From: CAZKUR01 sp964556005
Lineage (GTDB): Bacteria; Bacteroidota; Ignavibacteria; Ignavibacteriales; Ignavibacteriaceae
Assembly (NCBI GenBank): GCA_964556005.1
Contig: CAZKUR010000052.1
Location: 1 to 27,668 of the forward strand
Length of the DNA stretch: 27,668 bases
Direction: 5' to 3'
Shown: piece after piece, positions 16,752 to 24,917 of the stretch
How positions within the stretch are numbered: the stretch's first letter is position 1
How the letters are laid out: every line of letters begins with the position of its first letter
Position numbers and translations under genes: made by a program
The notes under the pieces: model-generated
The model's database searches: none
Told to the model about the DNA's origin: nothing
What the model saw: the letters and a program-made list of their open reading frames with translations, nothing else

Positions 16752-19223
16752 ATGCCCGTAAAGAAGAAAAGAAAAAATGCAGAAAATAAATCTTCCGAAG
16801 AAAAATATTTTACGATATCGCGAGAAAAGAAAAAAAAGATAATCGGGATTTTCCTGGTTGTATTCGGCCTTCTTTTGCTGCTAAGCATTGTTTCCTATTC
16901 GCGTTATGACCAGGCAAACCTAAATTACAGGTTCTCTGATCTTTTCCGTGTGTTCGGTTCCAATGCTGAATTAATGCACAAAGCCGAGAGTACACATAAC
17001 TGGCTGGGAATCTTCGGCGCATATATTTCCGATTTCTTTATTAATTCTACCGTGGGATTTTTTTCAATTATATTTCCCTTTATGTGTTTAATCTGGGGAT
17101 ATTCGTTCTTCAGAAAAGTAAACTTTCGTACGCTTATTCACACTTCAAATTTTCTTTTAATTTCCGCATTAATTCTTTCTTCGTTTTTCGGAGTACTTAG
17201 GACAAGCTATAGCGCATTCGCCGGAGTTTTTGAATTATCCGGTTCTATCGGCGATTATTTGGGCGAAATATTCGGCAGGCTGTTCGGCGGCATAGGTGCG
17301 ATTATTTTCCTGCTTGCAGCATTCGTCGTATTATTAATTTTTGCATTTGATATTAAGATTGAAAAAATCTTCGACTGGGCTAAGGATATTTTCACAGGTT
17401 CTATTGCAGACATTAAAGAAAAAAATCAAAATAGAACCGAAGAAAATTTAATTAAAATCAAAAGGCTTGATGAAGAAATACCAGGAAAGAAAAAGAAAAA
17501 ATTAAGCCGGAAAGAAAAACACACGACTGCTGAAGAATTAATGAAAGCAGAAGCGGAAGAGCAGACAAGAATAAGAATTATTCGTAAAGACGAAGAACCG
17601 GTTCAGCAAAAAGAAATTGAAAATGAAGTTTTAAAGGATGAAGGCAAGAAAGTAGACCTGGGGAAAACAGGAGAAATCCCTGCTAAAGATTTAGATAAAT
17701 CTAAAGAGCTCGAACTGCCCAATCAATGGGAAGAAAAGATTGAATATAAAAAACTCAATCTCGATTTGCTCGATCCGTCTCCGCCTGAAGATTTTAAAGT
17801 TGCTGAAGAAGAGCTCAAACATAATGCAGAGCTGTTAAAAGAAAAACTGAAGCTTTTTGATATCGATATACAGGATATTTCCGTAACTCCTGGGCCTGTT
17901 GTTACTCTCTATGAAATTGTTCCTGCTCCGGGGGTAAAGATCAGCAAAATTGTCGGGCTTGAAAATGACATTGCCCTTGCATTAGCAGCTAGGGGAATTA
18001 GAATTATAGCTCCTATTCCCGGCAAGAGCGCAATCGGTGTTGAAATTCCGAATGCTGTAGCTTCACTTGTAAATGCCCGTTCTGTTTTATCTAAAGTATT
18101 GGATTCTAAGAATGAGCTTCCGGTCGCTTTGGGTAAAATGATAAACGGCGAAGTTTACATTACCGATTTATCGAAAATGCCTCATCTGCTTATTGCAGGT
18201 TCGACAGGTTCCGGTAAAAGTGTCGGAATAAATATGATCATAAGCAGCTTGCTTTATACGAAGCATCCTTCCGAAATAAAGCTGATAATGATTGATCCGA
18301 AAAAAATTGAGCTCTCATTTTATAACAAGCTGCGGAGGCACTATCTTGCTGTATCCCCTGACCTTGATGAAGAGATAATTACAAATCCTCAAAATGCAGT
18401 TCTCCTGTTAAAGTCGGTCGAATATGAAATGGAAAACCGGTACGATAAGCTTGCAAAAGCCGGGGTTCGAAATATCGTTGATTATAATAAGAAAGTAAGC
18501 AATCCCAAGCTGAAGCCGCATGACACCGATCAGATAAAACATCATCCTATTCCATACCTTGTTGTAATTGTAGATGAGCTTGCCGATTTAATGCTTACAG
18601 CCGGGAAGGAAGTTGAAGAACCGATTACGCGTTTAGCGCAGCTGGCAAGAGCAGTTGGAATTCATCTTGTGCTTGCAACTCAAAGGCCGTCGGTTAATGT
18701 TATTACAGGCGTTATAAAAGCGAACTTCAGTGCGAGAGTTGCGTACCAGGTTGCTACCAAAGTCGATTCAAGGACAATTCTCGATATGAACGGCGCCGAA
18801 CAATTGATTGGCAAAGGCGATATGCTTTTCCTCCCTACCGGCTCACCCAAGCCGATAAGAATTCAAAATGCATTTATCTCAACAGATGAAGTTGAAAAAA
18901 TAACCAACTATATCTACTCGCAGAAAGGCTATTCAAAACCATACTATCTGCCCTCATTTTATGAGAAGAAAAAATCAACCACCGCAAGTATGCTTGCAGA
19001 TCTCGACCCGATGTTTGAAGATGCCGCAAGAGTTATTGTCAGGAACCAGCAGGGATCTGTTTCTCTTCTTCAAAGAAGATTAAAGCTTGGTTATTCAAGA
19101 GCGGCAAGAATAGTCGATCAATTGGAAGAAGCAGGAATTGTAGGCCCAAACGATGGAAGCAAGGCAAGGACCGTGTTGATTGAGAATGATGAGCAATTGG
19201 AGACTGTTTTACGTTCCCTTTGA
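16752..19223 (+). CDS. ftsK: DNA translocase FtsK/SpoIIIE
   Basis: An 823-residue septal DNA pump for chromosome segregation. A basic N-terminus is followed by about four membrane helices (near 29-49, 95-120, 128-150 and 170-197). A charged linker of only about 130 residues follows, much shorter than in E. coli FtsK. The motor begins near residue 345. Walker A is AGSTGSGKSVG (about 481-491) and Walker B is LVVIVDELADLML (about 603-615), followed by RLAQLARAVGIHLVLATQRP. The C-terminal gamma winged helix (about 755-823) carries GSVSLLQRRLKLGYSRAARI, which would read polar KOPS-like sites. The start is set by the comB stop 2 nt upstream. Confidence 0.96.
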   Translation: MPVKKKRKNAENKSSEEKYFTISREKKKKIIGIFLVVFGLLLLLSIVSYSRYDQANLNYRFSDLFRVFGSNAELMHKAESTHNWLGIFGAYISDFFINSTVGFFSIIFPFMCLIWGYSFFRKVNFRTLIHTSNFLLISALILSSFFGVLRTSYSAFAGVFELSGSIGDYLGEIFGRLFGGIGAIIFLLAAFVVLLIFAFDIKIEKIFDWAKDIFTGSIADIKEKNQNRTEENLIKIKRLDEEIPGKKKKKLSRKEKHTTAEELMKAEAEEQTRIRIIRKDEEPVQQKEIENEVLKDEGKKVDLGKTGEIPAKDLDKSKELELPNQWEEKIEYKKLNLDLLDPSPPEDFKVAEEELKHNAELLKEKLKLFDIDIQDISVTPGPVVTLYEIVPAPGVKISKIVGLENDIALALAARGIRIIAPIPGKSAIGVEIPNAVASLVNARSVLSKVLDSKNELPVALGKMINGEVYITDLSKMPHLLIAGSTGSGKSVGINMIISSLLYTKHPSEIKLIMIDPKKIELSFYNKLRRHYLAVSPDLDEEIITNPQNAVLLLKSVEYEMENRYDKLAKAGVRNIVDYNKKVSNPKLKPHDTDQIKHHPIPYLVVIVDELADLMLTAGKEVEEPITRLAQLARAVGIHLVLATQRPSVNVITGVIKANFSARVAYQVATKVDSRTILDMNGAEQLIGKGDMLFLPTGSPKPIRIQNAFISTDEVEKITNYIYSQKGYSKPYYLPSFYEKKKSTTASMLADLDPMFEDAARVIVRNQQGSVSLLQRRLKLGYSRAARIVDQLEEAGIVGPNDGSKARTVLIENDEQLETVLRSL

Positions 19224-19304
19224 CATTTTAATTAATTCATTTTTTCTTTTTTATTTATTAACTAATATTTAAAGTTCTTTATCTTTATTATTAATTTTAG
19301 AAAT

Positions 19305-19913
19305 ATGATTACAAAATTCTTAAAAACAATATTATTCGTCTTAATTTTATCATCCGTTACTTTTCCGCAAAGCAGCGGCAATAAATTACTTCTTGCGCTT
19401 CAAAATAAATTTAATAACTTATCTGGTTTAACCGCACAATTTGAGCAGTCGACTAACGGGACTGTTAATCTTGCCGGGAAAATATTTTATAATAAAGGAA
19501 ATAAATTAAGACTTGAGTTGAAAAAGATAACCATTGTATCCAACGGGAAAACCGTTTGGAATTATAACAAAACTCAAAATAAAGTAATTATCAGCGACTA
19601 CGATTCTTCAGTACCTTCCATTTTGTCGATAGAAAACCTGATTAACATTTATCCGTCTAAATGCACCATAACCGAGACTGTAAACGGAAATGTTAAGCTT
19701 TTAACCTTAATACCAAAACAATCAGCATTAAATTTTTCGAAAATGATTTTAAGTGTCGGGGATAATAATCTCATTCAAAAAGCGGAAATTGAAGTACCTG
19801 CTTCCGGGAAGATTGAGATTACAATTAAAGATTATAAATTAAATACGGGAATACCCGGTTCCGAATTTACATTCACTCCTCCGGAAGGATGCAAAGTTAT
19901 TGACCTCAGGTAA
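19305..19913 (+). CDS. lolA: Outer-membrane lipoprotein carrier protein LolA
   Basis: A 202-residue periplasmic chaperone that carries lipoproteins from the LolCDE transporter to the outer membrane. Residues 1-20 form a signal peptide (KFLKTILFVLILSSVTF). The mature part has the usual unclosed barrel pattern: NNLSGLTAQFEQ, GKIFYNKGNKLRLEL, VSNGKTVWNYNKTQNKVII and a C-terminal GSEFTFTPPEGCKVIDL. It follows ftsK by 81 nt of AT-rich sequence and overlaps the next gene by 14 nt. ftsK next to lolA is a frequent arrangement in bacteria. No LolB is visible. Confidence 0.9.
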   Translation: MITKFLKTILFVLILSSVTFPQSSGNKLLLALQNKFNNLSGLTAQFEQSTNGTVNLAGKIFYNKGNKLRLELKKITIVSNGKTVWNYNKTQNKVIISDYDSSVPSILSIENLINIYPSKCTITETVNGNVKLLTLIPKQSALNFSKMILSVGDNNLIQKAEIEVPASGKIEITIKDYKLNTGIPGSEFTFTPPEGCKVIDLR

Positions 19914-20955
19914 ATCTAAAATACATCACCATGTAAGAAATATCATTCAGTATATCATTTCGGCCGCGCTGACTGTCGTCTTCGTTTATGTCGCTTTCCA
20001 CGATGTCAATTTCGGACAGATGCTCGAGGTTGTATCCAAAGCATCAATCTTTTGGATATTTATGTTCGTCTCTTCGATGATGTTTGCACATCTTCTGCGC
20101 GCTGTAAGATGGAAAGTTATTCTTCATTCGGTAAAGCCGGATACATCCATTAAAAATTTATTCGGAGCTTTGATGGTCGGCTATGCGGTAAACTGCGTAG
20201 TACCAAGACTTGGTGAAATTTCAAGGGCTGTTGTTTTAGGTAGATGGGAACGGCTTTCAAGATCATCGATGTTCGGCACCGTAATAGTGGAAAGAGTCAT
20301 TGATATAATCTTCCTTGGGCTAACAGTTCTTGTTTCAATTATAATCTGGACGGAAGATATTTCAGTTCGTTTTCCATGGCTTAAAACCACGTTATATATA
20401 ACTATGGTTATAATCATAGCCGTTATTTTATTTCTTTTTTTAGTCTTGCATTATAAGGAAAAATTTTACGGCATACTGATAAAGTACTTAAGTAAGTTTT
20501 CGGAAAAATTAGCCCACAAAACCGCTTATATTTTTAAAATGCTCGCTGAAGGATTTGGGAGCTTAAAGGGTACAAAAAATTATATGCTTACAATATTATT
20601 AAGCATTGCAATTATGGTCGTTTATGCATTGAGTTCGTATCTCGGGTTCTATACTCTCGGAATGCAGAAAATCCATCACGTAACTTTTGCAATGGGTTGG
20701 GTTTTAATGAGCATCAGCGCTATAGGAGTGGTTATACCCACACCAGGTGCAACCGGCTCTTATCACGCTTTGGCTAAATCCGCACTGGTTTTACTTTTTG
20801 GATTCGGCGAAACAGTCAGCCTTGCGTATGCGTTTTTAACACACATAATTTCATATTTTTTATTCATAATATTAGGACTTGCCTTCTTCTTTATTCTGAA
20901 TAAGCAGCATGAAAATCTAATTAAAATAGTTGAAACAGAATTGGATGAATTATGA
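19900..20955 (+). CDS. LPG-synthase-TM / flippase-like membrane protein (YbhN family)
   Basis: A 351-residue polytopic membrane protein with about seven to eight helices. Family blocks are ALMVGYAVNCVVPRLGEISR (about 89-108), VIVERVIDIIFLGL (about 127-140) and the C-terminal GVVIPTPGATGSYH (about 277-290). This is the transmembrane domain seen in MprF and AglD, without the aminoacyl-transferase half. A lipid flippase or polyprenyl-sugar role is therefore possible, but the substrate is unknown. It begins with TTG inside the lolA 3' end (14-nt overlap) and ends in a 4-nt ATGA overlap with the next gene, so all three are probably translated together. Another in-frame start is not obvious before the first helix. 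Confidence 0.8.
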   Translation: MTSGKSKIHHHVRNIIQYIISAALTVVFVYVAFHDVNFGQMLEVVSKASIFWIFMFVSSMMFAHLLRAVRWKVILHSVKPDTSIKNLFGALMVGYAVNCVVPRLGEISRAVVLGRWERLSRSSMFGTVIVERVIDIIFLGLTVLVSIIIWTEDISVRFPWLKTTLYITMVIIIAVILFLFLVLHYKEKFYGILIKYLSKFSEKLAHKTAYIFKMLAEGFGSLKGTKNYMLTILLSIAIMVVYALSSYLGFYTLGMQKIHHVTFAMGWVLMSISAIGVVIPTPGATGSYHALAKSALVLLFGFGETVSLAYAFLTHIISYFLFIILGLAFFFILNKQHENLIKIVETELDEL

Positions 20956-21596
20956 AAATTGTTTACTCATTATTGCTGATATGCCTCCTTTCTCCGGCTG
21001 CATTTTCGCAATATTCCGTTCGTGCCGGAATGGGAATTGATTTAATCAGTTCTCAAAATGTAGTTGATTACATAAATATTGTAAACGGAGGAAATATAAT
21101 TGGAAATTTTAATACCGCAGTATCTTTTTCGGCAGAGGGTGATTATATGGTTAAAAAAAATTTTCAAGTCGGAGTTGAGGTTGCATACATGTTAAATTCC
21201 TATACAAACTTAACAACAGGCGGAAAGTTTGAGCTTTCGTATAATGTAATTATGCCCTCGCTTGTGGGATATTATGTAATTCCCGGATCAGGTTACAATT
21301 TTAAATTCGGAGGAGGTGTAGGGATTCGTTTGCTAAATGTCAGCTTAACGCAGGCATTAAGCATAAATACTGCAAGTAAATATTCTTCAACCGGTTTTGG
21401 CCTTTTACTTTGTGCCGAAGGGAATACTTTGCTAAGCGGAAACCTTTATGCAAATATTGGCGCTACCGTAAGATATGATTTTAACGGTAAACCCAAGAAC
21501 GGGAGCGAATATATTAACAACCAGGTTTATCAGGAGCCTGTAAGTTTCACTTCATTATCTATAGGGCTTAGGCTCGGAGTTTCATATTATTTTTAG
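20952..21596 (+). CDS. Outer-membrane beta-barrel family protein
   Basis: A 214-residue exported protein with a signal peptide (residues 1-19, IVYSLLLICLLSPAAFSQ). The mature sequence alternates polar and hydrophobic residues in strands, with Gly-rich turns (FKFGGGVGIRLL, GNLYANIGATVRYDF). It ends in SIGLRLGVSYYF, with the aromatic C-terminal residue typical of Bam-inserted barrels. It resembles small OmpA-like or outer-membrane protein beta-barrel (OMP_b-brl) families; I cannot name a specific one. It overlaps the flippase-like gene by 4 nt and lies 8 nt ahead of uppP, inside an envelope cluster. A porin-like, adhesion or structural role would be guesswork. Confidence 0.75.
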   Translation: MKIVYSLLLICLLSPAAFSQYSVRAGMGIDLISSQNVVDYINIVNGGNIIGNFNTAVSFSAEGDYMVKKNFQVGVEVAYMLNSYTNLTTGGKFELSYNVIMPSLVGYYVIPGSGYNFKFGGGVGIRLLNVSLTQALSINTASKYSSTGFGLLLCAEGNTLLSGNLYANIGATVRYDFNGKPKNGSEYINNQVYQEPVSFTSLSIGLRLGVSYYF

Positions 21597-21600
21597 GAGG
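21595..21600 (+). promoter_or_regulatory. Strong ribosome binding site for uppP
   Basis: AGGAGG sits 4 nt before a TTG. It is one of the best Shine-Dalgarno sequences in the window. It fixes TTG 21605 as the uppP start, which also matches the conserved N-terminus of the family. Confidence 0.7.
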
Positions 21601-21604
21601 CTAA

Positions 21605-22453
21605 TTGAACATATTAGAGGCTATAGTATTAGGTTTGATTCAGGGGATAACGGAATTTTTACCAATCAGCAGCACCGGCCATTTGACCGTTGCAGGGAAA
21701 TTAATGAATTTAATATCTCCGGCTCATCCGGAAGAATGGACTTCATTTATAGCGGTAATTCAATTAGGTACATTGCTTGCCGTACTAATTTATTTTAGAA
21801 AAGATATTGTAAATATTGTTAAAAATTTTTTAAGCGAAAATTTATCCCAACGAAAAAAATATTCCAACCAGAGTCTAAATGCAAAATTAGGATGGCTGAT
21901 CATTATCGGTACAATACCGGTTGTAATTATCGGCTTGGGATTTAAAAACATTATTGAAGGGAATCTTACCAAAGATCTTTATATAATTGCTTCGAGCTTA
22001 ATCGGCCTCGCAATCATATTAGCTATCGCCGAAAAGACCGCAAAGTTTAAAAAAGAATTAAAGGATGTTACAATTCTTGATTCGATTATAATCGGAATTG
22101 CTCAATGCTTTGCTTTAATTCCGGGCTCTTCAAGATCCGGCACCACAATTACTGCCGGTTTATTCATGGGATTAGACAGGGAAACTGCCGCACGTTTTTC
22201 TTTTCTTTTAAGCATTCCGGCAGTGCTTGCGAGCGGCCTGCTGGAATTGTATGAATCTATTCCTTATTTAAATTCTGCATTGGTAGTGAATATGATTGTC
22301 TCGACCGTAGTTGCGGCAATAAGCGGATATCTTGCAATAGATTTTTTGCTGAAATATTTGAGAAAGAATTCAACTTTTGCTTTTGTCTATTATCGTATTG
22401 CGCTCGGGATATTAATTTTTATTTTATTAGGTTCAAAAATTATTCTGCCGTAA
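21605..22453 (+). CDS. uppP: Undecaprenyl-diphosphatase UppP (BacA)
   Basis: A 282-residue inner-membrane enzyme that hydrolyses undecaprenyl diphosphate to the monophosphate, recycling the carrier for peptidoglycan and other polymers. Signature one is LGLIQGITEFLPISSTGHL (about 9-27), with the catalytic Glu near 17 and the SSTGH motif. Signature two is PGSSRSGTTITAGLFMGLDR (about 173-192), with the key Arg. About eight hydrophobic helices are visible. Length is near the E. coli protein (273). The start is TTG, with the family N-terminus aligned at residue 1. The neighbouring flippase-like and barrel genes suggest an envelope theme. Confidence 0.96.
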   Translation: MNILEAIVLGLIQGITEFLPISSTGHLTVAGKLMNLISPAHPEEWTSFIAVIQLGTLLAVLIYFRKDIVNIVKNFLSENLSQRKKYSNQSLNAKLGWLIIIGTIPVVIIGLGFKNIIEGNLTKDLYIIASSLIGLAIILAIAEKTAKFKKELKDVTILDSIIIGIAQCFALIPGSSRSGTTITAGLFMGLDRETAARFSFLLSIPAVLASGLLELYESIPYLNSALVVNMIVSTVVAAISGYLAIDFLLKYLRKNSTFAFVYYRIALGILIFILLGSKIILP

Positions 22454-22462
22454 GGAGGAGAA

Positions 22463-23110
22463 ATGAAAAACTTACTTTATCTAATTATGATCTTTGTTTT
22501 GTTTGTAGGATGTAAAAATACAAACTCATCGAATAAAGAACCTGAAAGTACTTCAACATCAAATCAAAAAGGAAATACAGTGAATAATGAAATGCAGGTT
22601 TCGCCCGATTCAATTTTAGTTGCGGTCATAAAAACAAACATGGGAACTATTCAGCTTCAACTGTTCCCGGATAAAGCGCCGAAAACAGTCGAAAATTTTG
22701 TCGGATTAACTAAAAAAGGATATTACAACGGTTTAATATTTCACAGGATTATTGAGAATTTTATGATCCAGGGCGGCGATCCAACCGGAACTGGGATGGG
22801 CGGCGAAAGTTTATGGGGCGGAAAGTTTAACGATGAAATAAATCCGTCTTTAAACTTTGATGAGCCCGGAATGCTTGCAATGGCCAATGCAGGACCTAAT
22901 ACAAACGGCAGCCAGTTTTTCATTACAGTTGCACCAACCACATGGCTTAACGGGCATTATTCAATTTTCGGTAAGGTTATAAACGGGATGGATGTATTGC
23001 TTGCAATCAGCAAAGTGAAAACTACGAAACCGGGCGACAGGCCGGTTGATAAGGTAATAATGGAAAATGTTTCTATAGAAAAGCAACCTAAACCCGAGCA
23101 GCAAAAGTAA
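22463..23110 (+). CDS. Cyclophilin-type peptidyl-prolyl isomerase, lipoprotein
   Basis: A 215-residue lipid-anchored prolyl isomerase. The signal peptide ends in LFVGC with the lipidated Cys at 17, followed by an Asn/Ser/Glu-rich linker to about residue 48. The cyclophilin domain has TVENFVGLTKKGYYNGLIFH, the catalytic Arg 95 in FHR, FMIQGGDPTGTG, MANAGPNTNGSQFFIT (about 140-155) and Trp 161 in WLNGHYSIFGKV. The active-site pattern looks complete. It probably assists folding of exported proteins in the periplasm. GGAGGAG just upstream is a strong ribosome binding site. It starts 9 nt after the uppP stop, so it may be in the same transcript. Confidence 0.92.
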   Translation: MKNLLYLIMIFVLFVGCKNTNSSNKEPESTSTSNQKGNTVNNEMQVSPDSILVAVIKTNMGTIQLQLFPDKAPKTVENFVGLTKKGYYNGLIFHRIIENFMIQGGDPTGTGMGGESLWGGKFNDEINPSLNFDEPGMLAMANAGPNTNGSQFFITVAPTTWLNGHYSIFGKVINGMDVLLAISKVKTTKPGDRPVDKVIMENVSIEKQPKPEQQK

Positions 23111-23188
23111 GTCTGTAAAAGAATGATGAGATGACATCTTTTTTAGAAATCATCTCAAGTATATTTTCACAAAAATATCTCTACTCGG

Positions 23189-23323
23189 CGTGGGTGACCA
23201 AAAAGTCCGTCGACCTTGTCAGGTCGACGAGACCTGACGGGTAATTTTGTCATCACGAGCGAAGCGGACTTCAATCTGAGACTCGTTCGCAATGACTTTT
23301 TTTCTTCTTTTTGGTCACCTACG
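23189..23323. repeat. 135-bp composite palindromic element (MITE/REP-like)
   Basis: The ends CGTGGGTGACCAAAAAG (23189-23205) and CTTTTTGGTCACCTACG (23307-23323) are inverted repeats matching at 16 of 17 positions. Between them are nested hairpins: CGTCGACCT/AGGTCGACG (23208-23229), the overlapping GTCAGGTC/GACCTGAC (23218-23238), and GTCATCACGAGCG/CGTTCGCAATGAC (23249-23296, imperfect). No target-site duplication is visible and no protein is encoded. This layout suits a non-autonomous mobile or dispersed repeat. The inner words resemble short repeats I recall from many environmental genomes, but copy number here is unknown. Confidence 0.65.
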
Positions 23324-23354
23324 AAATGGTGTCATACTAATTTCCCAAATCTTT

Positions 23355-23378
23355 CTGTCACGGAATAGTCCGTGACAG
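23355..23378. repeat. Perfect 10-bp hairpin repeat
   Basis: CTGTCACGGA (23355-23364) and TCCGTGACAG (23369-23378) pair perfectly around ATAG. No T run follows on the + strand (CTAAGGTAATGG), so it is probably not a terminator for the cyclophilin gene. It is GC-rich relative to its surroundings and lies 31 nt from the composite element; a second dispersed repeat unit is the likely explanation. Confidence 0.55.
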
Positions 23379-23422
23379 CTAAGGTAATGGTAAAGTAATA
23401 TTTGTGACAAGGCTTTTGATTT

Positions 23423-23438
23423 ATTTTACATGTAAAAT
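23423..23438. promoter_or_regulatory. Perfect 16-bp dyad upstream of the transporter
   Basis: ATTTTACATGTAAAAT is a perfect palindrome without spacer. It ends 10 nt before the transporter ATG at 23449, in the promoter/leader position. Such dyads commonly bind dimeric repressors. No adjacent regulator gene suggests which family, and no Shine-Dalgarno sequence is seen between it and the ATG. Confidence 0.5.
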
Positions 23439-23448
23439 GAGTTATTAG

Positions 23449-24915
23449 ATGAAACAGGAAGAATTCTTTTCATCACGATGGACTTTAATCATATCGACCT
23501 TAGGAATTGCGGTCGGAACCGGGAACATCTGGCGATTCTCGAGGATTGTTGCACAAAACGGCGGTGGTTCCTTTTTAATTCCGTGGGTAATCTTTCTACT
23601 TATCTGGTCGGTTCCTCTGATAATTGCCGAATTTGCTATCGGTAAATCCACAAGGCTTGGGCCGATAGGGGCAATCGCAAAAACAGGCGGGAAAAAGTTT
23701 GGCTGGATGGGAGCGTTCATTGTCTTTGTCTCAACTGCAATAATGTTTTATTATTCGGTTGTTACAGGATGGTGTCTTAAATACTTTATTTCCTCTATTT
23801 CCGGCGATCTGTTTAATGTACATGATAATTTAGCTTACTGGAATAATTTCTCTTCAAGTTTTCAGCCTGTTGTATTTCATTTCATTTCGATTTTAATTGT
23901 TGCTTTTGTCGTCTTCAGAGGTGTTACGAAAGGAATTGAAAAAGTATCTAAATTTCTTGTACCGGCACTTTTAATTATTCTTTTTATTTTATTCATCCGT
24001 GCCGTAACTCTGCCCAATGCAATAGAAGGCATAAAATATTTCTTCACTCCGAAGTTAGAGAGAATTCTCGATTATAAAGTTTGGCTGAATGCATTGACAC
24101 AAAATGCGTGGGATACCGGCGCCGGCTGGGGACTGATTTTAACTTATGCGATCTATATGAGGAAGAGAGAGGATATTTCTTTAAATGCTGCATTGATCGG
24201 ATTCGGAAATAACTCGGTTTCACTGCTTGCCGGGATTACGATCTTCTCAACCGTGTTTTCACTCAGTTCGATGAATGCTATGCAGCAGGTTACGCAATCC
24301 GGGCCTGCAAATACAGGTTTAACTTTTATTTACCTGCCGCTTTTGTTTTCCAAGTTATCTTCTAATTTAATAATCAATATTGTTTTTGCGTCTTTATTTT
24401 TTCTTGCGCTCTTTTTTGCTGCCCTTACTTCACTTATTTCGATGGTTGAACTTTCCACAAGAACTTTAATTGATTTCGGAATGAAAAGAAAACGCGCAAT
24501 AATAATTGTTGCATCAATTGGATTTTTACTTGGATTCCCCTCGGCAATAAATATAAATTTTCTCATCAACCAGGATTGGGTTTGGGGAGTCGGCTTAATT
24601 TTAAGCGGTGCATTTATTTCGTTCTCAATTATTAAATACGGAATAAATAAATTTAGAACCGACATAATAAACGGTTACGGCAGCGATTATAAAATAGGAA
24701 AATGGTACAATTTTATAATCGGCATACTTATTCCGGTTCAGGCAGTTGCATTAATTTCCTGGTGGCTCATATCTTCGGTCGAATGGGATACCGAATGGTG
24801 GAATCCTTTCCATATTGAAAATGCCGGAACCGCAGTTGCACAGTGGCTGATCATTTTATTAGTGTTTATTATTCTAAATAAAAAAATGGTTCGAAAAATT
24901 TTTAATGTGAATTGA
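23449..24915 (+). CDS. Sodium:amino-acid symporter, SLC6/NSS family
   Basis: A 488-residue sodium-dependent transporter of the neurotransmitter:sodium symporter family (LeuT fold). TM1-TM2 carry the signature GIAVGTGNIWRFSRIVAQNG (about 19-38) and GGSFLIPWVIFLLIWSVPLI, where sodium and substrate bind. NAWDTGAGWGLILTYAIYM matches TM6, and the NNSVSLLAGITIFSTVFS region matches TM7. About eleven to twelve helices are visible. Bacterial members take up amino acids such as tryptophan, leucine, methionine or alanine. The gene 2 nt downstream encodes a MetS-like small subunit, which points to the MetP type and methionine or alanine import. A perfect dyad lies just upstream. Substrate is inferred from context. 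Confidence 0.92.
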   Translation: MKQEEFFSSRWTLIISTLGIAVGTGNIWRFSRIVAQNGGGSFLIPWVIFLLIWSVPLIIAEFAIGKSTRLGPIGAIAKTGGKKFGWMGAFIVFVSTAIMFYYSVVTGWCLKYFISSISGDLFNVHDNLAYWNNFSSSFQPVVFHFISILIVAFVVFRGVTKGIEKVSKFLVPALLIILFILFIRAVTLPNAIEGIKYFFTPKLERILDYKVWLNALTQNAWDTGAGWGLILTYAIYMRKREDISLNAALIGFGNNSVSLLAGITIFSTVFSLSSMNAMQQVTQSGPANTGLTFIYLPLLFSKLSSNLIINIVFASLFFLALFFAALTSLISMVELSTRTLIDFGMKRKRAIIIVASIGFLLGFPSAININFLINQDWVWGVGLILSGAFISFSIIKYGINKFRTDIINGYGSDYKIGKWYNFIIGILIPVQAVALISWWLISSVEWDTEWWNPFHIENAGTAVAQWLIILLVFIILNKKMVRKIFNVN

Positions 24916-24917
24916 AA

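Larger units (their letters stand above)
23111..23448. other. 338-nt repeat-rich spacer between cyclophilin and transporter genes
   Basis: There is no coding frame. In order it holds a dyad TGAGATGA/TCATCTCA (23127-23157, a possible transcript end for the cyclophilin gene), a 135-bp composite palindromic element (23189-23323), a perfect 10-bp hairpin (23355-23378) and a perfect 16-bp dyad (23423-23438). Parts are visibly more GC-rich than other gaps, which suggests inserted repeats. Confidence 0.7.

Noticed and set aside
23180..23335. Target-site duplication flanking the 135-bp element
   Set aside because: The bases just outside the inverted ends (CTCGG on the left, AAATG on the right) do not match, so transposition by a duplicating mechanism is not supported.
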